Source: Vespula vulgaris (taxonomy: Eukaryota > Arthropoda > Insecta > Hymenoptera > Vespidae). Taken from it: a stretch of DNA of 64,000 nt. A program made the translations under genes and the position numbers. The DNA is taken from NCBI RefSeq assembly GCF_905475345.1, contig NC_066602.1, forward strand, positions 682,001 to 746,000, read 5' to 3'. Numbering within the stretch: position 1 is the stretch's first letter; each line of letters opens with the position of its first letter. Positions 21,401-34,059 of the stretch are shown here, one piece after another. The notes under the pieces are model-generated. The model saw only the letters and a list, made by a program, of their open reading frames with translations. It did no database searches and was not told where the DNA came from.

Positions 21401-24400
21401 TATCTAACATTTCATATATTATGTTCCAAATTAATCAATTCCTAGGAAGATATTTTATTTGTCAATTTTTATTTGAGAACTGTTTATTTTTATTACGTAT
21501 AACCGAGCACAGCGATTTTTCTCTGAATAGGCGCACATAGAATCTAACACTGTTATAATTTTCCTGCAGCTTAGTAAAGATCTATTATACTTCTTTCTAG
21601 CCATCGTAATTCGGTCAATAGATTTCAATTCGGTCAATGTCAACATTCTCTTCGCACAAAATAAATAAATATGAATAATTAAATGTCAAAAAAATTTTCC
21701 TACTCGGGAAGTAGATAAACGCAATTCGATTTTTACATAGTGAATCACATGTGGAATCAAATGGGGAAAAAAGAATCAAAAAGAAAAAAAAGAAATAAAA
21801 GCAAAAAGGAAAGTTCCCGTAAACGGTAGTATCGATCCAAAATTATTGCTAACATTATGAAGAGATAATCGGGGATATTAGCTTCGTGAATATATAGAAA
21901 AGAGAAGGTTAAACGAAACAGCGCATGCTCGAGTCGATATAAGAGATGTTGCTAGCCATCCGCGGAAGTTGAATAAACCGTTTATTCCGTTTCGAATCGT
22001 GCTACCAGCAAGTTCCTGCGAGTGTCCAAATAATATTCCAAACAGAAACGAATCAGAATAATATATAAGCTCCTGACCAGTGAAAATAGTGGATAGTATC
22101 TAGAAGATTCTGCAGAACACACTATCGGTTAGTAAAATGTTATTTGAATTTTATACCGTTTAATATTAACGTTTTATACTGTATTTTATACAATTTTGTG
22201 TTCAATGCTATACTGCTTATATTATACTATACTTTATAATATACCATCATATGGTTTTATAATATACTATAGAAAGTTGTATATCTTATTATTATTTTAC
22301 ACTATACATTACACCGTGCAGGTTTTCTTGGGTATATTATTGTATAATATTAAACAAAATATTATAATTCGAGTTATTTGAACGAAAATTTAGTGAAATA
22401 TTTGGAATAATATAAATATCACTTTGAATGTTAAATTTGAGACTCCTTTTCTAATTATCGGGTTGTTATAAAAGGGTGTTTGGATCTATGAATCGTAATG
22501 CTTCATTAAGTACTACTTGTTTTTTTACAGATAGTTGTAAAAGTTCTGATTATCAATGGAAGCACAATTATATTCCCTATTACTTAGTAAGTTCATTACT
22601 TTCTGTTTAAAATTAATTTAAATATTTTCTCTTTTATCTACAACGTTTCTTAATGGAATTTTCTCTATTCTTTTCAGTCGAAAGGAACATTCGATACATC
22701 CATTATTTCATATATGTATCGATTTATATTTATATATATGTTCACTTATGCATCTGTTTTTTCTATAATGCCTTACTTACGATGTATATATTAGAGGCAA
22801 ACTACGAGCGCATATATTTATATTTTTATCTATTATTTCGTGAATTATCTGCGCTGTCTTATTAATTAAGAAGGAAGTAAATAGATGTAAGTTGAAAAAG
22901 AAAATTGAAAGATAAGAACGTGAAAATAGATATTTAAATTCAAGAAAAAAAGAAGCGAACGAGTGTGTATTAGGAAAGTGGATCAGTTGATATCGAATTC
23001 ACATTTTCATATATTTGTTTAGGATACATCATTTGTAATCAAATTATTGATAAACATTTACTTCTTCGGAATATGAGGACAAAATTGGCGAAAAAAAAGA
23101 AAATAATTAAAAGTTAATCGAAAACTTGGAATAATTTATTTTTAATCGAGGCAACATCGTGTCCAGACCAAACTTTAAGAAAGAAAAGATAATTAACAAT
23201 TAAACCGTAGTACCTGAACATTGGCTGCATATTTGGATTCGATAATGGGTTTCGCTAATATTATTCATTATTTTCTTGGTAAGTTGCATCTTATTTAAAT
23301 TTTATAGTATCTAACGCGAAGATTAATTTTCATAAGATTTTGTTCTTTATAATGCATGCTATGGACAATAGGTTAATTTTATATCCTATCTATAAGTTAT
23401 ATTAGAGACGCTACGTTATGCATTATTTTATACAACTTCATATCCAATACTACGATATATTGTTTTATAGTAGATTATAGAAAATTGCGTAGTTTCTTAT
23501 TATTTCTTCATGCTATAGTTAACTTATTTTTATTATTATTAGATACTATATTTTACGTGTGAATTATCTTTTACTTGTTGCATAATTTTGAATTATTGTG
23601 TAATATTAAACCGAGGAGAAAGGCTAATTAGGGGTTATCGGAATTAGGATATTTCTTTTTAGACATTTATACGATCCAATCGTATAATCGTATATAGAGC
23701 CAACTGTTGCGCATATGTTTGCTATTCCGTGATATTATTCCGTATTTGCTATTTCAATGATACTACCTGTTGAAGAGTCTAACAAACTAGGTGAATTGCT
23801 TGTCTGAAACTAGTAATTGCTTGTTTGCCGGTCAGCTAATCAATTAGAATAGAGATGCATGATTCCATGATAAGAATACAAAGAGACGAACGTAGAGACG
23901 ACGTGTCTTCCGGAGACACATATCCGCAACCGAACCGATTTCCTTTACTTTTGCGATGAGACCTATTAGTTTTCGTTTTCAATTATTATACTATCAGTTT
24001 GCGTGAATCTAAAGTTCATTTCAGAATGTTTTAAGGAGATTCTGACATTTTTTCTGATAAAAATAAAATTTTGAAAATGGACTCAAATTTTTGCATAAAT
24101 AATTTGGACGCTGATTAGGTATATTAAAAGATTAATTGAATATTTTTTATATTTTCGGAAGACTGAAGTATGTTTAACAAAAAAAGATATTTAAGGCATC
24201 AAAATTTTTTCAGGATCAATATTTATTAATGTCAATATGAAAATCATTCCATTGTAATAGTTCCAATAGAACTATTCGGAAGGAGTAAATTAAAAATATT
24301 TGAATGTTCATATATGTGATATATACTATTGATATTATCGTTATTGACATCAGTATTCATATAATGGAGCTTCTCGGAAAAATTAGTAAGACAGATCTAT

Positions 24401-24940
24401 CGAAATAATTATATCGATCTTCGTTTATATCAGTATATGTGTACGTACTTATTTCTAATTTTTGTTCGTAGATGATTGTGATAATTGTCCCTTTTCACGT
24501 AGTAATTGTTTCACACGATCGAATCGACGGAGGAAATATAGAAATTTGTATAAAGAGAAATAGAAGGAAAAAGGTTTTTGATGCGGTGTTACCACAGATT
24601 GTTGAAAGTTGATATTCCATATGCAAGTCGAAAAGAGTCAATTGCAGAACAGAAGGAAATTATTAGAGAAAAATAATAATGGCTGCTATATACATCCATT
24701 CCTGGCAAACTACTGTAAGTAATTTTTCATTTTCTTCATTAACGAGTAATAATTATAATAATAAAATTTGTGAAAATTCTGCTTTAGTTTTCTAATTGGA
24801 TCATTTTGTAGTCTCACTGATATGGAGACAATGATCACGGCGATTGGCTTCCCATATCATGTTGCATAAAACCAGAGAACTTTAACACTTTTGATCCTAA
24901 TGGTGCATACGTTGGTGTTTTATTAAGGAAACTTAGTAAA
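20980..24940 (+). repeat. Mirror domain, right inner arm
   Basis: Inverted partner of 9,740-15,930. Landmarks: TATATAAG at 22,062-22,069; an exon-like block with acceptor 'tttttttacag' and donor A|GTAAGT at 22,529-22,587 that encodes a short hydrophobic peptide (VVKVLIINGSTIIFPIT); a second at 23,215-23,282 (acceptor 'aaaccgtag', donor TTG|GTAAGT) that has stops; and the 'atggctgctatatacatcca' block at 24,682 followed by GTAAGT. Small exons with good splice flanks suggest a decayed multi-exon gene. Confidence 0.7.
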
Positions 24941-25099
24941 ATATTTGCAATAATATAAAAACACGTTTGGATGTTAACATTTAACAGTCTCCTATTTTAA
25001 TTAATTAGGGTTATTACAAAAGTGTATTTCATTCGATCAATAGTGATAGGATACTACGTCTTAAGAGTTATCATGAATTGTACCTTCCAAAATCTTTAA

Positions 25100-25780
25100 T
25101 AATAATAATTTGCTTAATTACGTTTATTCATAGAGGGAGGCACAGCCATTTTCGCTAATTCATTACATTTTTTTACAATTACCTTAAAGAAAAACTTATT
25201 CAATTTTTTCTTATGTACACGTAGGTGAATGTAATTTTCTTCATTCTTTGCAGGCGGCAGCGAAAGAACTTCGATGTTTATTCGTCGGAGTACAAAGAAC
25301 TGATCTGGTAACTCCAAATCTAAAAGTCCAAGTCATTCATTTGTTGATTTTACACGCTACCAACAACTGCCATTTTTAAATTTAAGTCTAATAGAAAATA
25401 AATTAAAATTGTTTGATATACCGTCTGTGTTCCATAGCATGTAATGTTTAGCGAAATCTACTATTGCTTAAACAGTGAATAGTTTAACTCGTCGTTCATT
25501 TATATCGTTTAAATGAGTTTAAAATTATCAAAAGTATTAAGTTTGAAGTTTTCACCTTTAAAAAGTGAGAGGGAAGCGTCAGTCATTCCAATGTTCGTTT
25601 TTATTGGCATCACACGCAGCTACGAAACTCAGATGCAAGTATTCCAATATGAAAATCATAAATTATTTAAATTTTAGCTTAAAATTATTTTATGTTATTC
25701 GCGCGTTACGATATTCGTAATGTTTAAGCGAATATACTATCGTTTAAATATTACGGTTATGAAAATAATTCAAAGGGTTA
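25100..25780 (+). repeat. V module copy 1
   Basis: Direct paralogue of 28,390-29,060. An exon-like frame at 25,252-25,378 (AAAKELRCLFVGVQR...) ends at a stop. It is followed by a block of about 88 bp (25,481-25,568) that differs from the second copy at only one base, well above the similarity of the flanks. Confidence 0.75.
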
Positions 25781-26380
25781 AAAAGTGCAAAGGGTTAAAA
25801 AGAAAAATAATTGTTACAAAGTAGCCTGAAAAAAAAAGCAAACAAATATGTATTCAGAAAGTATTACAATTTCATATTCTCTATGTTTGCGGTATATGTA
25901 AACTGGATTTTTGATTTATATTTACTTTTCTCTTAATTTTTCAGAAATTCTCTCAAAAATTTATTAATCCTGCTCGGAAGAAAGATAAATAAGCATAAAT
26001 TTTCATTTCTTGAATGAATTCTGAATACCTATTTATTTGCTTTTTTCTTTTGTTCTTTTCTTTTTAATTAAAATTCCTTTTTTTAATTTATTTTATGGTT
26101 TAATTTTCTTTTTAATCGTAAATTGATTTATATACTTAGAGATGCATACGCCGAGATAAATAGTTTATCATAATATATTAAATATATATGTTGACAATTA
26201 TATTAATATGTATGTATACAAATGTATTTAATTGTTATACTATTATGTTATATGTGTGTTTGTGTGTGTATGTTTAAACACACATACACATAAAGTCTGT
26301 ATATAAGAATAAGTGTTATACGAAATTATCGCTAATGTAAATTTTAACAGTATGTAATAAACTTAAAGGCAACTACAAAA
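25780..26380. other. AT-rich, low-complexity, no feature
   Basis: Mostly A/T runs with a small (TG/CA) hairpin-like stretch near 26,245-26,295 ('gtgtgtttgtgtgtgtatg' then 'cacacatacacat'). Nothing coding is seen. Confidence 0.6.
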
Positions 26381-27200
26381 ATAGCTCTACATCCCTGTAT
26401 TATTAATTACGTTTTACGCAACTGACTGTAGAAAAAAAATTATCCTTGACAAATGCATTCAGATTGATAGATCGAAACAAAAAAAAATAGTAATATGATT
26501 TATTTTAACGAGAGCATCTTGTTTAAAGTGATATGTACCATAGAAATATCATTATGCCGCCTGATCGGGGGCTTATGTATTCTTTTGGATTTTCCCTCTC
26601 TTGAATCTTCCAAGAACTTGCATGGAAGACTACTAGATTCAGTACCAACATCTTTAATCCGTTTCAATGAATACAATAAATTCAAGTATCAAATCAAGGT
26701 TTTCCTATCATTTATTTCTGTCATTATTTTTCATTCATTATCGAGATATTATGTCATCCACGGTTATCTCATTACAATGCTGCCAATAATTTTGAAACGA
26801 AACTATCGTAAATGGTGAATTTTTTTTTGTTTTTTCGTTCTTTTCTCTTTTTGAGTCCATCTCTGCTTTTGATTCCTCCTATCGATCATTCTCCATAACT
26901 ATATCTTTTCGATTATTTTACTTTGTAAAAATTTAATTTTGCTTATCTCCTTTTTGGGGAGTGAATATTTTTTCGCATTTATTTATTGATATTTATTTAT
27001 TTTTCGTGAAAAACACAATGACATTGCCTAGACAATAGGATTCAGAAGATTCTATTCAGAAGGAAAGATTATTTCATGGAGAGCTATTTCCTATAACATT
27101 TATAAGTTATGCTTAGCGCCACGTCGATCAGTTAGTCGAGTAACGATAAATAAAAAAAAGTATGATAGATCTCTATTACGTTAGGCACTCTATTATATCA
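26380..27200 (-). repeat. Mirror domain, right outer arm
   Basis: Inverted partner of 8,690-9,460, with a degenerate TACATAAG at 26,579-26,572. The plus frame 26,495-26,818 (107 codons) is antisense to the repeat and is broken in the partner, so I treat it as chance. Confidence 0.7.
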
Positions 27201-27479
27201 GTATTATATTATATCTGTGCTTATCGAGAAATTAAATCATTCGGATAATGCATTCGCAAAATACAAATATTATTTTACTAGAAATACAATAAAATCACTG
27301 CTACACTCGGTTATACGTAATAAATAATAAATGATTGCAGAAATATAATTTTTTCATAAGAACTAACTAGTTTAGGGCATAACATACGCCATATAGCGCA
27401 ATACAATATACGCAACCTTGTATATAGTGCATAATTAGCTCATTCTTTTGTTCTTCGCTCGGAAATAAATTTTCAGAAA

Positions 27480-27930
27480 AATCTACTCGCTCGTATGAAA
27501 GAATTGAATCAGTTACGTGGTGCATTGCTTTGCAAAAGACTTAACTGGCTAGTTAAATGATGCAGTTAAATAATAATAATAAAGTAATTGAATTATATAG
27601 CTTATCGTATTATTCAATTGTCTAGTCGCTTTGTTGAGAGGAAAACAAATTAGAAAATTCCTTTTCTTTTTCTTTTTTTTTTTGAAAATGAGACAACAGG
27701 TGTGCGTACACACGCACACAAGACCGCGCACTCATTCCCGGCCACTTGACTTGCGCAGATAAGCGCGCACCACATCACACGCAGATGGAGAGAGATAACG
27801 AAGGTTTAAAACGACGGTACTCGACGATAAGTAAGGGAGAAAATAATAGGTATATTCTCTATCATTAAATCCCTATTGAAACGTATCAACAGGGTAATTC
27901 GCGCTACGCAGCAAATTACTTCGTCTAAAT
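27480..27930 (+). repeat. G module copy (core 27,640-27,860)
   Basis: Full G start and core. After 27,930 it joins the V-upstream segment rather than an A end, marking a recombination junction. Confidence 0.75.
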
Positions 27931-29060
27931 CGCAATATTGTTTATATCAGTACATAGCCATGTACTTATTTACAATTTTTTGTTCGTGGATGATAGTGAT
28001 AATTGTTCCTTGTCACGTAATAATTGTTCCACACGATCGAATCGATAAAGGAAGTACGAAAATTTACATAAAGACAAAATAGAAAGCGAAGGATTTATGC
28101 TTCATTGTGTACTATGCACCTCTCGGCAACTACCCAAAATATCTTGAATAAATTTAAATCTTGTAAAGAATAATAATGCTTTACTTTCAAGGAATAAAGA
28201 GGGTAGAAATGATATAAAGTGTTAAACGGATATTTCCTTTTATTCGCAAGATTTAGTTTCCGATGCGATGTTACCACACACATTGCGAAAAGTTGATGTT
28301 CCTTACATACACATCGAAAAGAGTCGAGCGCAGAATTCAAGAAATCATTACAGAAAAATATTAATGGCTACTATGTACATCTATTCCTAGCTTAATTACG
28401 TTTACTCATAGAGAGAGATACAAATATTTTCGTTAGTTCATTACATTTTTTTACAATTACCTTAAAGAAAAACTTATATAATATATTTTCTTATATACAC
28501 CTACGTGAATGTAACTTTCATTCTTTGCGGGTGGCAGCGAGAGAGCTTCGATGTTTATTCGTCGGAGTACAAAGGAAAACTAATTCGGTAACCGTCCAAA
28601 CTAATCATTTATTGACTGTACATGTTGCCAACAACGGCCATTTCAAAATTCGAGTCCAACAGAGAATAAATAAAAATTATCTGATATTCCGTCGGTGTTT
28701 CGTGGCGTGTAATGTTTAACGGAATCTACTACTGCTTAAATAGTGGATAGTTTAACTCGTCGTACATTTATATCGTTTAAATGAGTTTAAAATTATCAAA
28801 AGTATTAAGTTTGAAGTTTTCACCTTTAAAAAGTGAGGGTAACCGTCAAAGTCATTCCAATGTTCGTTTTTATTGACATTACACGCAGCGATGAAACTCA
28901 GATGCAACTATTCCAATATGAAAATCATAAATTATTTAAATTTTAGCTGAAAATTATTTTATGTTATTCGCACGTTACGATCTTCGTAATGTTTAAGCGA
29001 ATATACTATCGTTTAAATATTACGATTATGAAAATAATTCATTTGTCGATTCTATTATAT
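27930..29060 (+). repeat. V module copy 2 with its upstream segment
   Basis: The upstream part (27,950-28,380) matches 24,430-24,700 and includes a frame with MIVIIVPCHVIIVPHDRID, also present as MIVIIVPFHV in the first copy. A ~175-bp insertion splits it at about 28,090-28,260. The downstream frame 28,525-28,719 (RELRCLFVGVQRK...) is longer than in copy 1 and has no in-frame start of its own family. Unknown product, probably decayed. Confidence 0.6.
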
Positions 29061-29440
29061 CTAAAACATTAACTTGAAATATTATAATTATTACTATAAT
29101 AATAATAATATTCAGTTTATCAAAAATCAAGCAAAAGCATATCAATTCTTCGTTCTTTCGGTAAAAAGATGAAAAGCACAGAATGATTTCTATTTTGATA
29201 TTATTCCGTATTTACCTTTTATACTCGGCGTCCTTTCGAACGTTTGGTAGCAGCAACAGGGCGGTATTAACGTCGCACAAACGTGGTATATAGTGTAACA
29301 TATTACATAGTCTCACTTTGGTACACCAAGGAATATATGTAGTGGTATTTGTTTTATCTGAATTTATATAGATCGAGGAACAAATTTCTTGCAAAAGAAA
29401 TCAAAATTCTATGAAAACAAATGATTCTGATCTTAATTCT
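29060..29440. other. Spacer without recognised feature
   Basis: AT-rich with one more GC-balanced stretch at 29,220-29,340 that I could not relate to any module. Confidence 0.4.
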
Positions 29441-29900
29441 TATTTTCAAAATGAGACAACATGTGTCCGTTCACACGCAGATAGAAAGACACACGTATTC
29501 CCGTCCACATGTCAGTGCACAAAAGCGTACACAAGAGCACACGTGCATGGAGAGAGGCAATAACAAATCTTTTAATCCGAGAGTAATTAACGATACGTAC
29601 ATGCATTTTCAGTAAGACCCAATCAAAACTTACTAACAAGAGAGTTGGGATTACACAGCAAATTAATTCGTTCAAATTTCGATATTACTAAAAAACGTAC
29701 ACTAAGTATTATAAATATTTTTCTAGTACATATCGTGAATACTATATGAAGAATAATTTGAAACACTGAACTCAAAATTTCTTCTATTGGGATATACTAC
29801 TCAATTTAAATTGATGAAATAACTATGACGTAAACATGGCCTTAACATTTCTCGTATAATTTAAAAATATTCTCGGGCTAGTATTGTTATCTGGAAAAGC
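29440..29900 (+). repeat. G module copy, 5'-truncated
   Basis: Core at 29,450-29,620 and tail to 29,900, without the usual 5' block. Frames on both strands of the core (29,421-29,615 and 29,675-29,433) are shadows of the repeat. Confidence 0.75.
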
Positions 29901-30260
29901 GGTGAGTCTTTATATCGTTCTCGTAGGTTTACTTATGATAGATGATAAACTTTCAGTTCCATCTTAATTTCACTTTGATTCATGTTCCACATGGAACGTC
30001 TGACAATCCTTCAACGGTCCTTTCGACTTGAACCTAGCTAAAACTCCCCATCCATGGATTCTTTGAAAAAGGTGTATTCATGAAAAAGGTCTAATCGTAC
30101 CACTATTCGAACGAATAATGTTACGTCGAATTAAAAGGGATTGGTCGAGAAATTCGTTTCCTCCGAACACATATCCTTTTCGGCCGATTAACAAAAAATT
30201 TTAATCGACCTGCGTAAAGCGCATTCAAATGAAATACGTAGAGAAAAAGACGATGTAACG
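29900..30260 (-). pseudogene. A5 remnant plus H module
   Basis: A5-like DNA on the minus strand at 29,950-30,120 with stops in all frames, followed by the H block at 30,130-30,260 (+). Confidence 0.5.
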
Positions 30261-30760
30261 GAAAAAAAATGAATATGGAGAAAGATTCTCTCTGAATTCA
30301 TATTCCTTATTATTGCGTAATACAGGAAAAGAAATGATAGTTTCAAGAGATAAACAAAGGAGAAATTAATTCTTATTGATAGTCATTTTTAAGTAGATAA
30401 ATAAAAAAAATTAATTGTCAATAGTCAATATTCTTTAATTAATTTCAAATTATAAGCTGTGAAGGAAAAAGAAAAAAAAAAAGAAAAAAAAAGTAATATG
30501 CCGAATTAAAAGATATTGTTCCTTAATAAAAGAGAATCTCAATACCCCTTAATTAATTTCATTTTCGACCTTTCCGTTCGTCTGAGCAATTAATGTGCGT
30601 AAAACGTAATAACCATAACTGCCCTGAACCCTTTCGGACGTTAGCTCTCAGCAAATCGATGGTACTTTATCGAGCAAACGTAGTTCACATCTGAAAATAT
30701 ATATCATAATTTTAAAAGCACATAATGTATTATAGAGATGCTTGGTTTATATGAATTCGT
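30260..30760. repeat. A-rich spacer and W module (30,535-30,690, reverse)
   Basis: A-rich run at 30,465-30,495, then the W block matching 17,345-17,500. No coding signal. Confidence 0.6.
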
Positions 30761-31290
30761 AGATATTAAAGAACATATTTTGTTATAAACAGACCAAAAT
30801 TTTATCCTTTATTATTTTCTACGAAATCTATGATAAGTTTTGAAGAAAATTTTTTACATTTGCATCTCTTTCATCGATGAGATCTCTTGTTTTTTTGCTA
30901 GATGATATAACTATCACTTCTATCGTTTTCTTCCGGATTAATATTTATTTTTTCTAACGTGGCTGTATAAACGCCTATTTGAAATTCTTATTCACCGCTT
31001 ATATCTTATATCATGAGACGTGTGCGTATTTGGACATCTAGCCGATCTTCTAATAAAAAAAAAACAAATATGGAGATAATTGCATTTTACGAAATCACGG
31101 AATGATACATAATAATAACATAATACTTTCCTAGTTTTCTGACTAATTATTCGAGGGATCTATTTATACTACTCGAAGCTTCAGTACGAACTGATTTCAG
31201 CTTTGAAAATCTCTTTCTCCAGTTTTACGATCGCTTGTTTACTTCATCGAATTTCGCTATATATACAACTTCTTGTTATTATTCTCCTAC
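30760..31290 (-). repeat. T module, reverse
   Basis: On the minus strand the order is the VNK segment, TATAAATA at 31,168-31,161 with TCAG at 31,142-31,139 (A 28 nt from the first T), and then a frame with NPEENDRSDS that breaks near 30,905. It is a direct paralogue of 17,520-18,060. Confidence 0.65.
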
Positions 31291-31622
31291 AGCGAAACAG
31301 AGAAGGGCTCATATTGTCGTGAAAACACAACCCACGTTCTCTTTCGTAAGATCGACTGATATTCTTTTCATGTAACTTAGTAATTGAACGATCTTTTGAT
31401 TTTTTTTATTGTGTCATTTCAATAGAAAACTTCAGAAAAATATGTATTTCTCAAAAAGTTGCGGTGGAAACAATGGTTCTTCAATATACATTAAATTCTT
31501 TGCAATATATCATTAAATAATTCTGAGGTTCTCTCGAAGAAGAAAAAGGAAAGAAAGTAATATTACGAAAAAAAAATAAATATGAGACAGGATTTTATTC
31601 GAAGCAATATATTTTATTACTA

Positions 31623-31889
31623 TTGCGTAATAAAGAAAAGGATGTCTTTGTTAACTTAAGCAATAGGTATGTGTTTACAAGAAGGAAAGATAACATTGGA
31701 TGCAATGTTTTCAAAGAATACCAAAGAAGATATACCTTCCGACGAAGAAATATTTTAGAAAAGAAGATTTCACAAAAGGAATTACGTAATACGAAAATAG
31801 TAGTATCGTCCATATCCAATAGTAATGGAACACTATTTTTAAGTATAACTTGGATTTACGAAAGAGGAAACAAGAATTTTCGTACGTGA
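31623..31889 (+). CDS. Y frame, 88 codons, unknown
   Basis: Starts MRNKEKDVFVNLSNRY. Very basic, with FTRRKDNI, FKEYQRR and FRRRNIL, and ends ...RGNKNFRT. Homologous DNA at 7,150, 43,800 and 53,080 shares the middle part but is interrupted there. Flanked by T modules. It may be the least decayed copy of an exon or a chance frame. Confidence 0.25.
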   Translation: MRNKEKDVFVNLSNRYVFTRRKDNIGCNVFKEYQRRYTFRRRNILEKKISQKELRNTKIVVSSISNSNGTLFLSITWIYERGNKNFRT

Positions 31890-31899
31890 GTTAATTTAA

Positions 31900-32270
31900 A
31901 TACTTTCATAGCAATTAATTCGATATAACGTTAATAATTGAAATAATCATTAATAATAATGCATTATATCATAATGTAAGTAATAATAATTACAGTTGAA
32001 GGTGACATTTTCAAATTAGAAAACCAAACTTTCTGGATTTTAATTCTCTAATTAGAACGCAAGGGATGAGAAATTTCCCCTCTACTGTAATTATGTAGTA
32101 ACAGTAATATATAATTAATGTACACGCAAAATAATCTCATGAATCTGGGAATCTTTCAATGAAATTGACAATTATTCTGATCTTCTTTAACTGAAATAAT
32201 CATAAAACTGTAATTATTTATAATATAATTAATTACTACAATAGTGATTATTGTATACTTATGAAAAAGA
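31900..32270 (+). repeat. K module
   Basis: AT-rich block matching 44,000-44,340 and 53,370-53,690. No coding frame. Confidence 0.6.
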
Positions 32271-32830
32271 AGTACGTTCACAGCGGTCTGGACGCTTATC
32301 TAATGTGCTTAAAGAGAGCGATAAGAAGGATTTGTTTGTAATAGTACATGAGTATGCCTCGTACGATATAGTGATATTTGATGAAGTAAACAAGTATTCA
32401 TAAAACTGGGGAAAGAGATTTTCAAAGCTGAGCTCACTTCCTATTGAAACTTCGAGTAGTATAAATAGATCCCTCGACTAATTAGTCAGGAAACCAGGAA
32501 AGTATTATATTATTGTTATGTATCATTCCGTGATGTCGTAATATACAATTTGAGACTACCAATCCGTTTACTTATTTACTTCTTTTTTATTAAGAGAATC
32601 GCAAAATTTCCAAACACGAGTGAGTTTCGTGCTGTAAGTAATACCGAAGAGGAATTCCAGGTAGACATTTACACGGTTAGAAAAAATGAATATTAATCCG
32701 AAAGAAAACGATAGAAGTGATAGTGACGACATCCAACAAAAAACGGAGAGATTTCGTACATAATGCGAGGGATGATAATGTTGAAAAAGAATTGATTCAA
32801 CACTTATCATAGACATCGTAAAAAACTATA
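32270..32830 (+). repeat. T module, plus strand
   Basis: Order: KKKYVHSGLD segment, EYASYDIVIFDEVNKYS, TATA/Inr, then AKFPNTSEFRAVSNTEEEF without ATG, and MNINPKENDRSDSDD that shifts frame at an A-run near 32,740. Of the T copies, this and 20,160-20,890 are the most complete. Confidence 0.7.
32460..32489 (+). promoter_or_regulatory. TATA box plus Inr (best T-module example)
   Basis: TATAAATA at 32,460-32,467 and TCAG at 32,486-32,489. The A of TCAG is 28 nt from the first T, matching known arthropod core promoter spacing. Conserved at 6,708-6,737, 31,139-31,168 and, with TCAA, 7,382-7,411. The downstream ORF starts are 100-230 bp away. Confidence 0.55.
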
Positions 32831-32869
32831 AAGTACAAAATATTAATTTTTTTGCAAAAATATACGATC

Positions 32870-33300
32870 CTCCATGTCTACAAATTCCCCTGTTAACGAG
32901 TATTGATCGGAATTTAACGATCTGCGCGTACGCAATACCTTCTCTCATAGCTACTGTCCAGCCTTATCATATTAAACGATTTATTATTACCTCCATCCGT
33001 GCACGTACGCGTTTACGTACGCGAGTCAAGTGGGCGGGAATGAGTGCGCGTGTCAACGTACACTTGCTCCCTTATTTTGAAAAGAAGAAAGGTATTTCTT
33101 CATTAGTCTTCCTTTCATCAAACAAAGCAGACAATTCCATAAAACGACTAGCGGAATAATTCAATTATCCATTTAGCTGAACGATTTAATTCCCTGATTA
33201 AGTCTTCTGCAGATCGATGTAGTAGGAAGAATGGATTCTTCCATATGAACGAATACATTTTTTTAGAAAATTACCTCCTATTGGAGAATGCAAAATAATA
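32870..33300 (-). repeat. G module, reverse (head-to-head pair)
   Basis: Core 32,940-33,070, including the palindromic 'cgtacgcgtttacgtacgcg' region at 33,005-33,025. Pairs with 33,470-33,960 across a centre near 33,370. Confidence 0.75.
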
Positions 33301-33469
33301 ACCCCGTTATAATTCTAGTTATCTTAAATTTCCTATATTATGTTCCAAATCAATTGATGTCTAAGAATATAGTCCATAACTCTGCACAATATGTAACTGT
33401 ATTGTCAAACAATGAATCTACATAGGTAATTAAATGGTACAGCTAAACTTCAATTATCTGCTTGGTCTG

Positions 33470-33960
33470 ATGAAAGAAAAGCAAATGAAAGAATTATTTC
33501 CTTATATTCAACATAAGCCAGCAGTTAGACGCACCCACGAACACAGAACAGCATACTCCATCCCGGCCACTCGACTGACGCAGATAGATGCGCACGCAGA
33601 TGAAGAGAGTTAATAACGAAAGATTTAAAAGGAAGGTACTTAATGATAAGTAACGGAGAACGTATCACGGACATTCATTGTTACTAAATCCTTTTCAGAA
33701 CGAATTAAATGGGCAATTCGCGCTACTGACCAAATTACTTCGTCCAATTTCAAAATTTATGGAAAACGCTAATTAAATATTACGAATATTTTTTAAATAG
33801 ATGTGAATATCATGACAAACAAATTGGAATATAAAATTCAACGTTTCTCTCGTTTTAATTATATCGGATGATTACTTAATTTAAATCAATGGAATAACGA
33901 TGACGTGAACGTGGACTTCCTATTTCACGTTTAATTTAAAAGTATTCCACTGCTAGTCAT
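33470..33960 (+). repeat. G module, plus
   Basis: Core 33,530-33,670 followed by the standard tail and then by the minus-strand A copy C. Confidence 0.75.
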
Positions 33961-34059
33961 TATTTCCAAAAACGGTGAATCTTTTGGTTATTCCTGTCTG
34001 TTAAATTATTCTGTATTATATACATCCCGCAGTTTCATGTCAAGTCCCCTTTGATTCTT

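Noticed and set aside
26495..26818. 107-codon plus-strand frame
   Set aside because: It lies antisense to the U outer-arm repeat and is interrupted in the paralogues at 9.0-9.4 kb and 22.0 kb.
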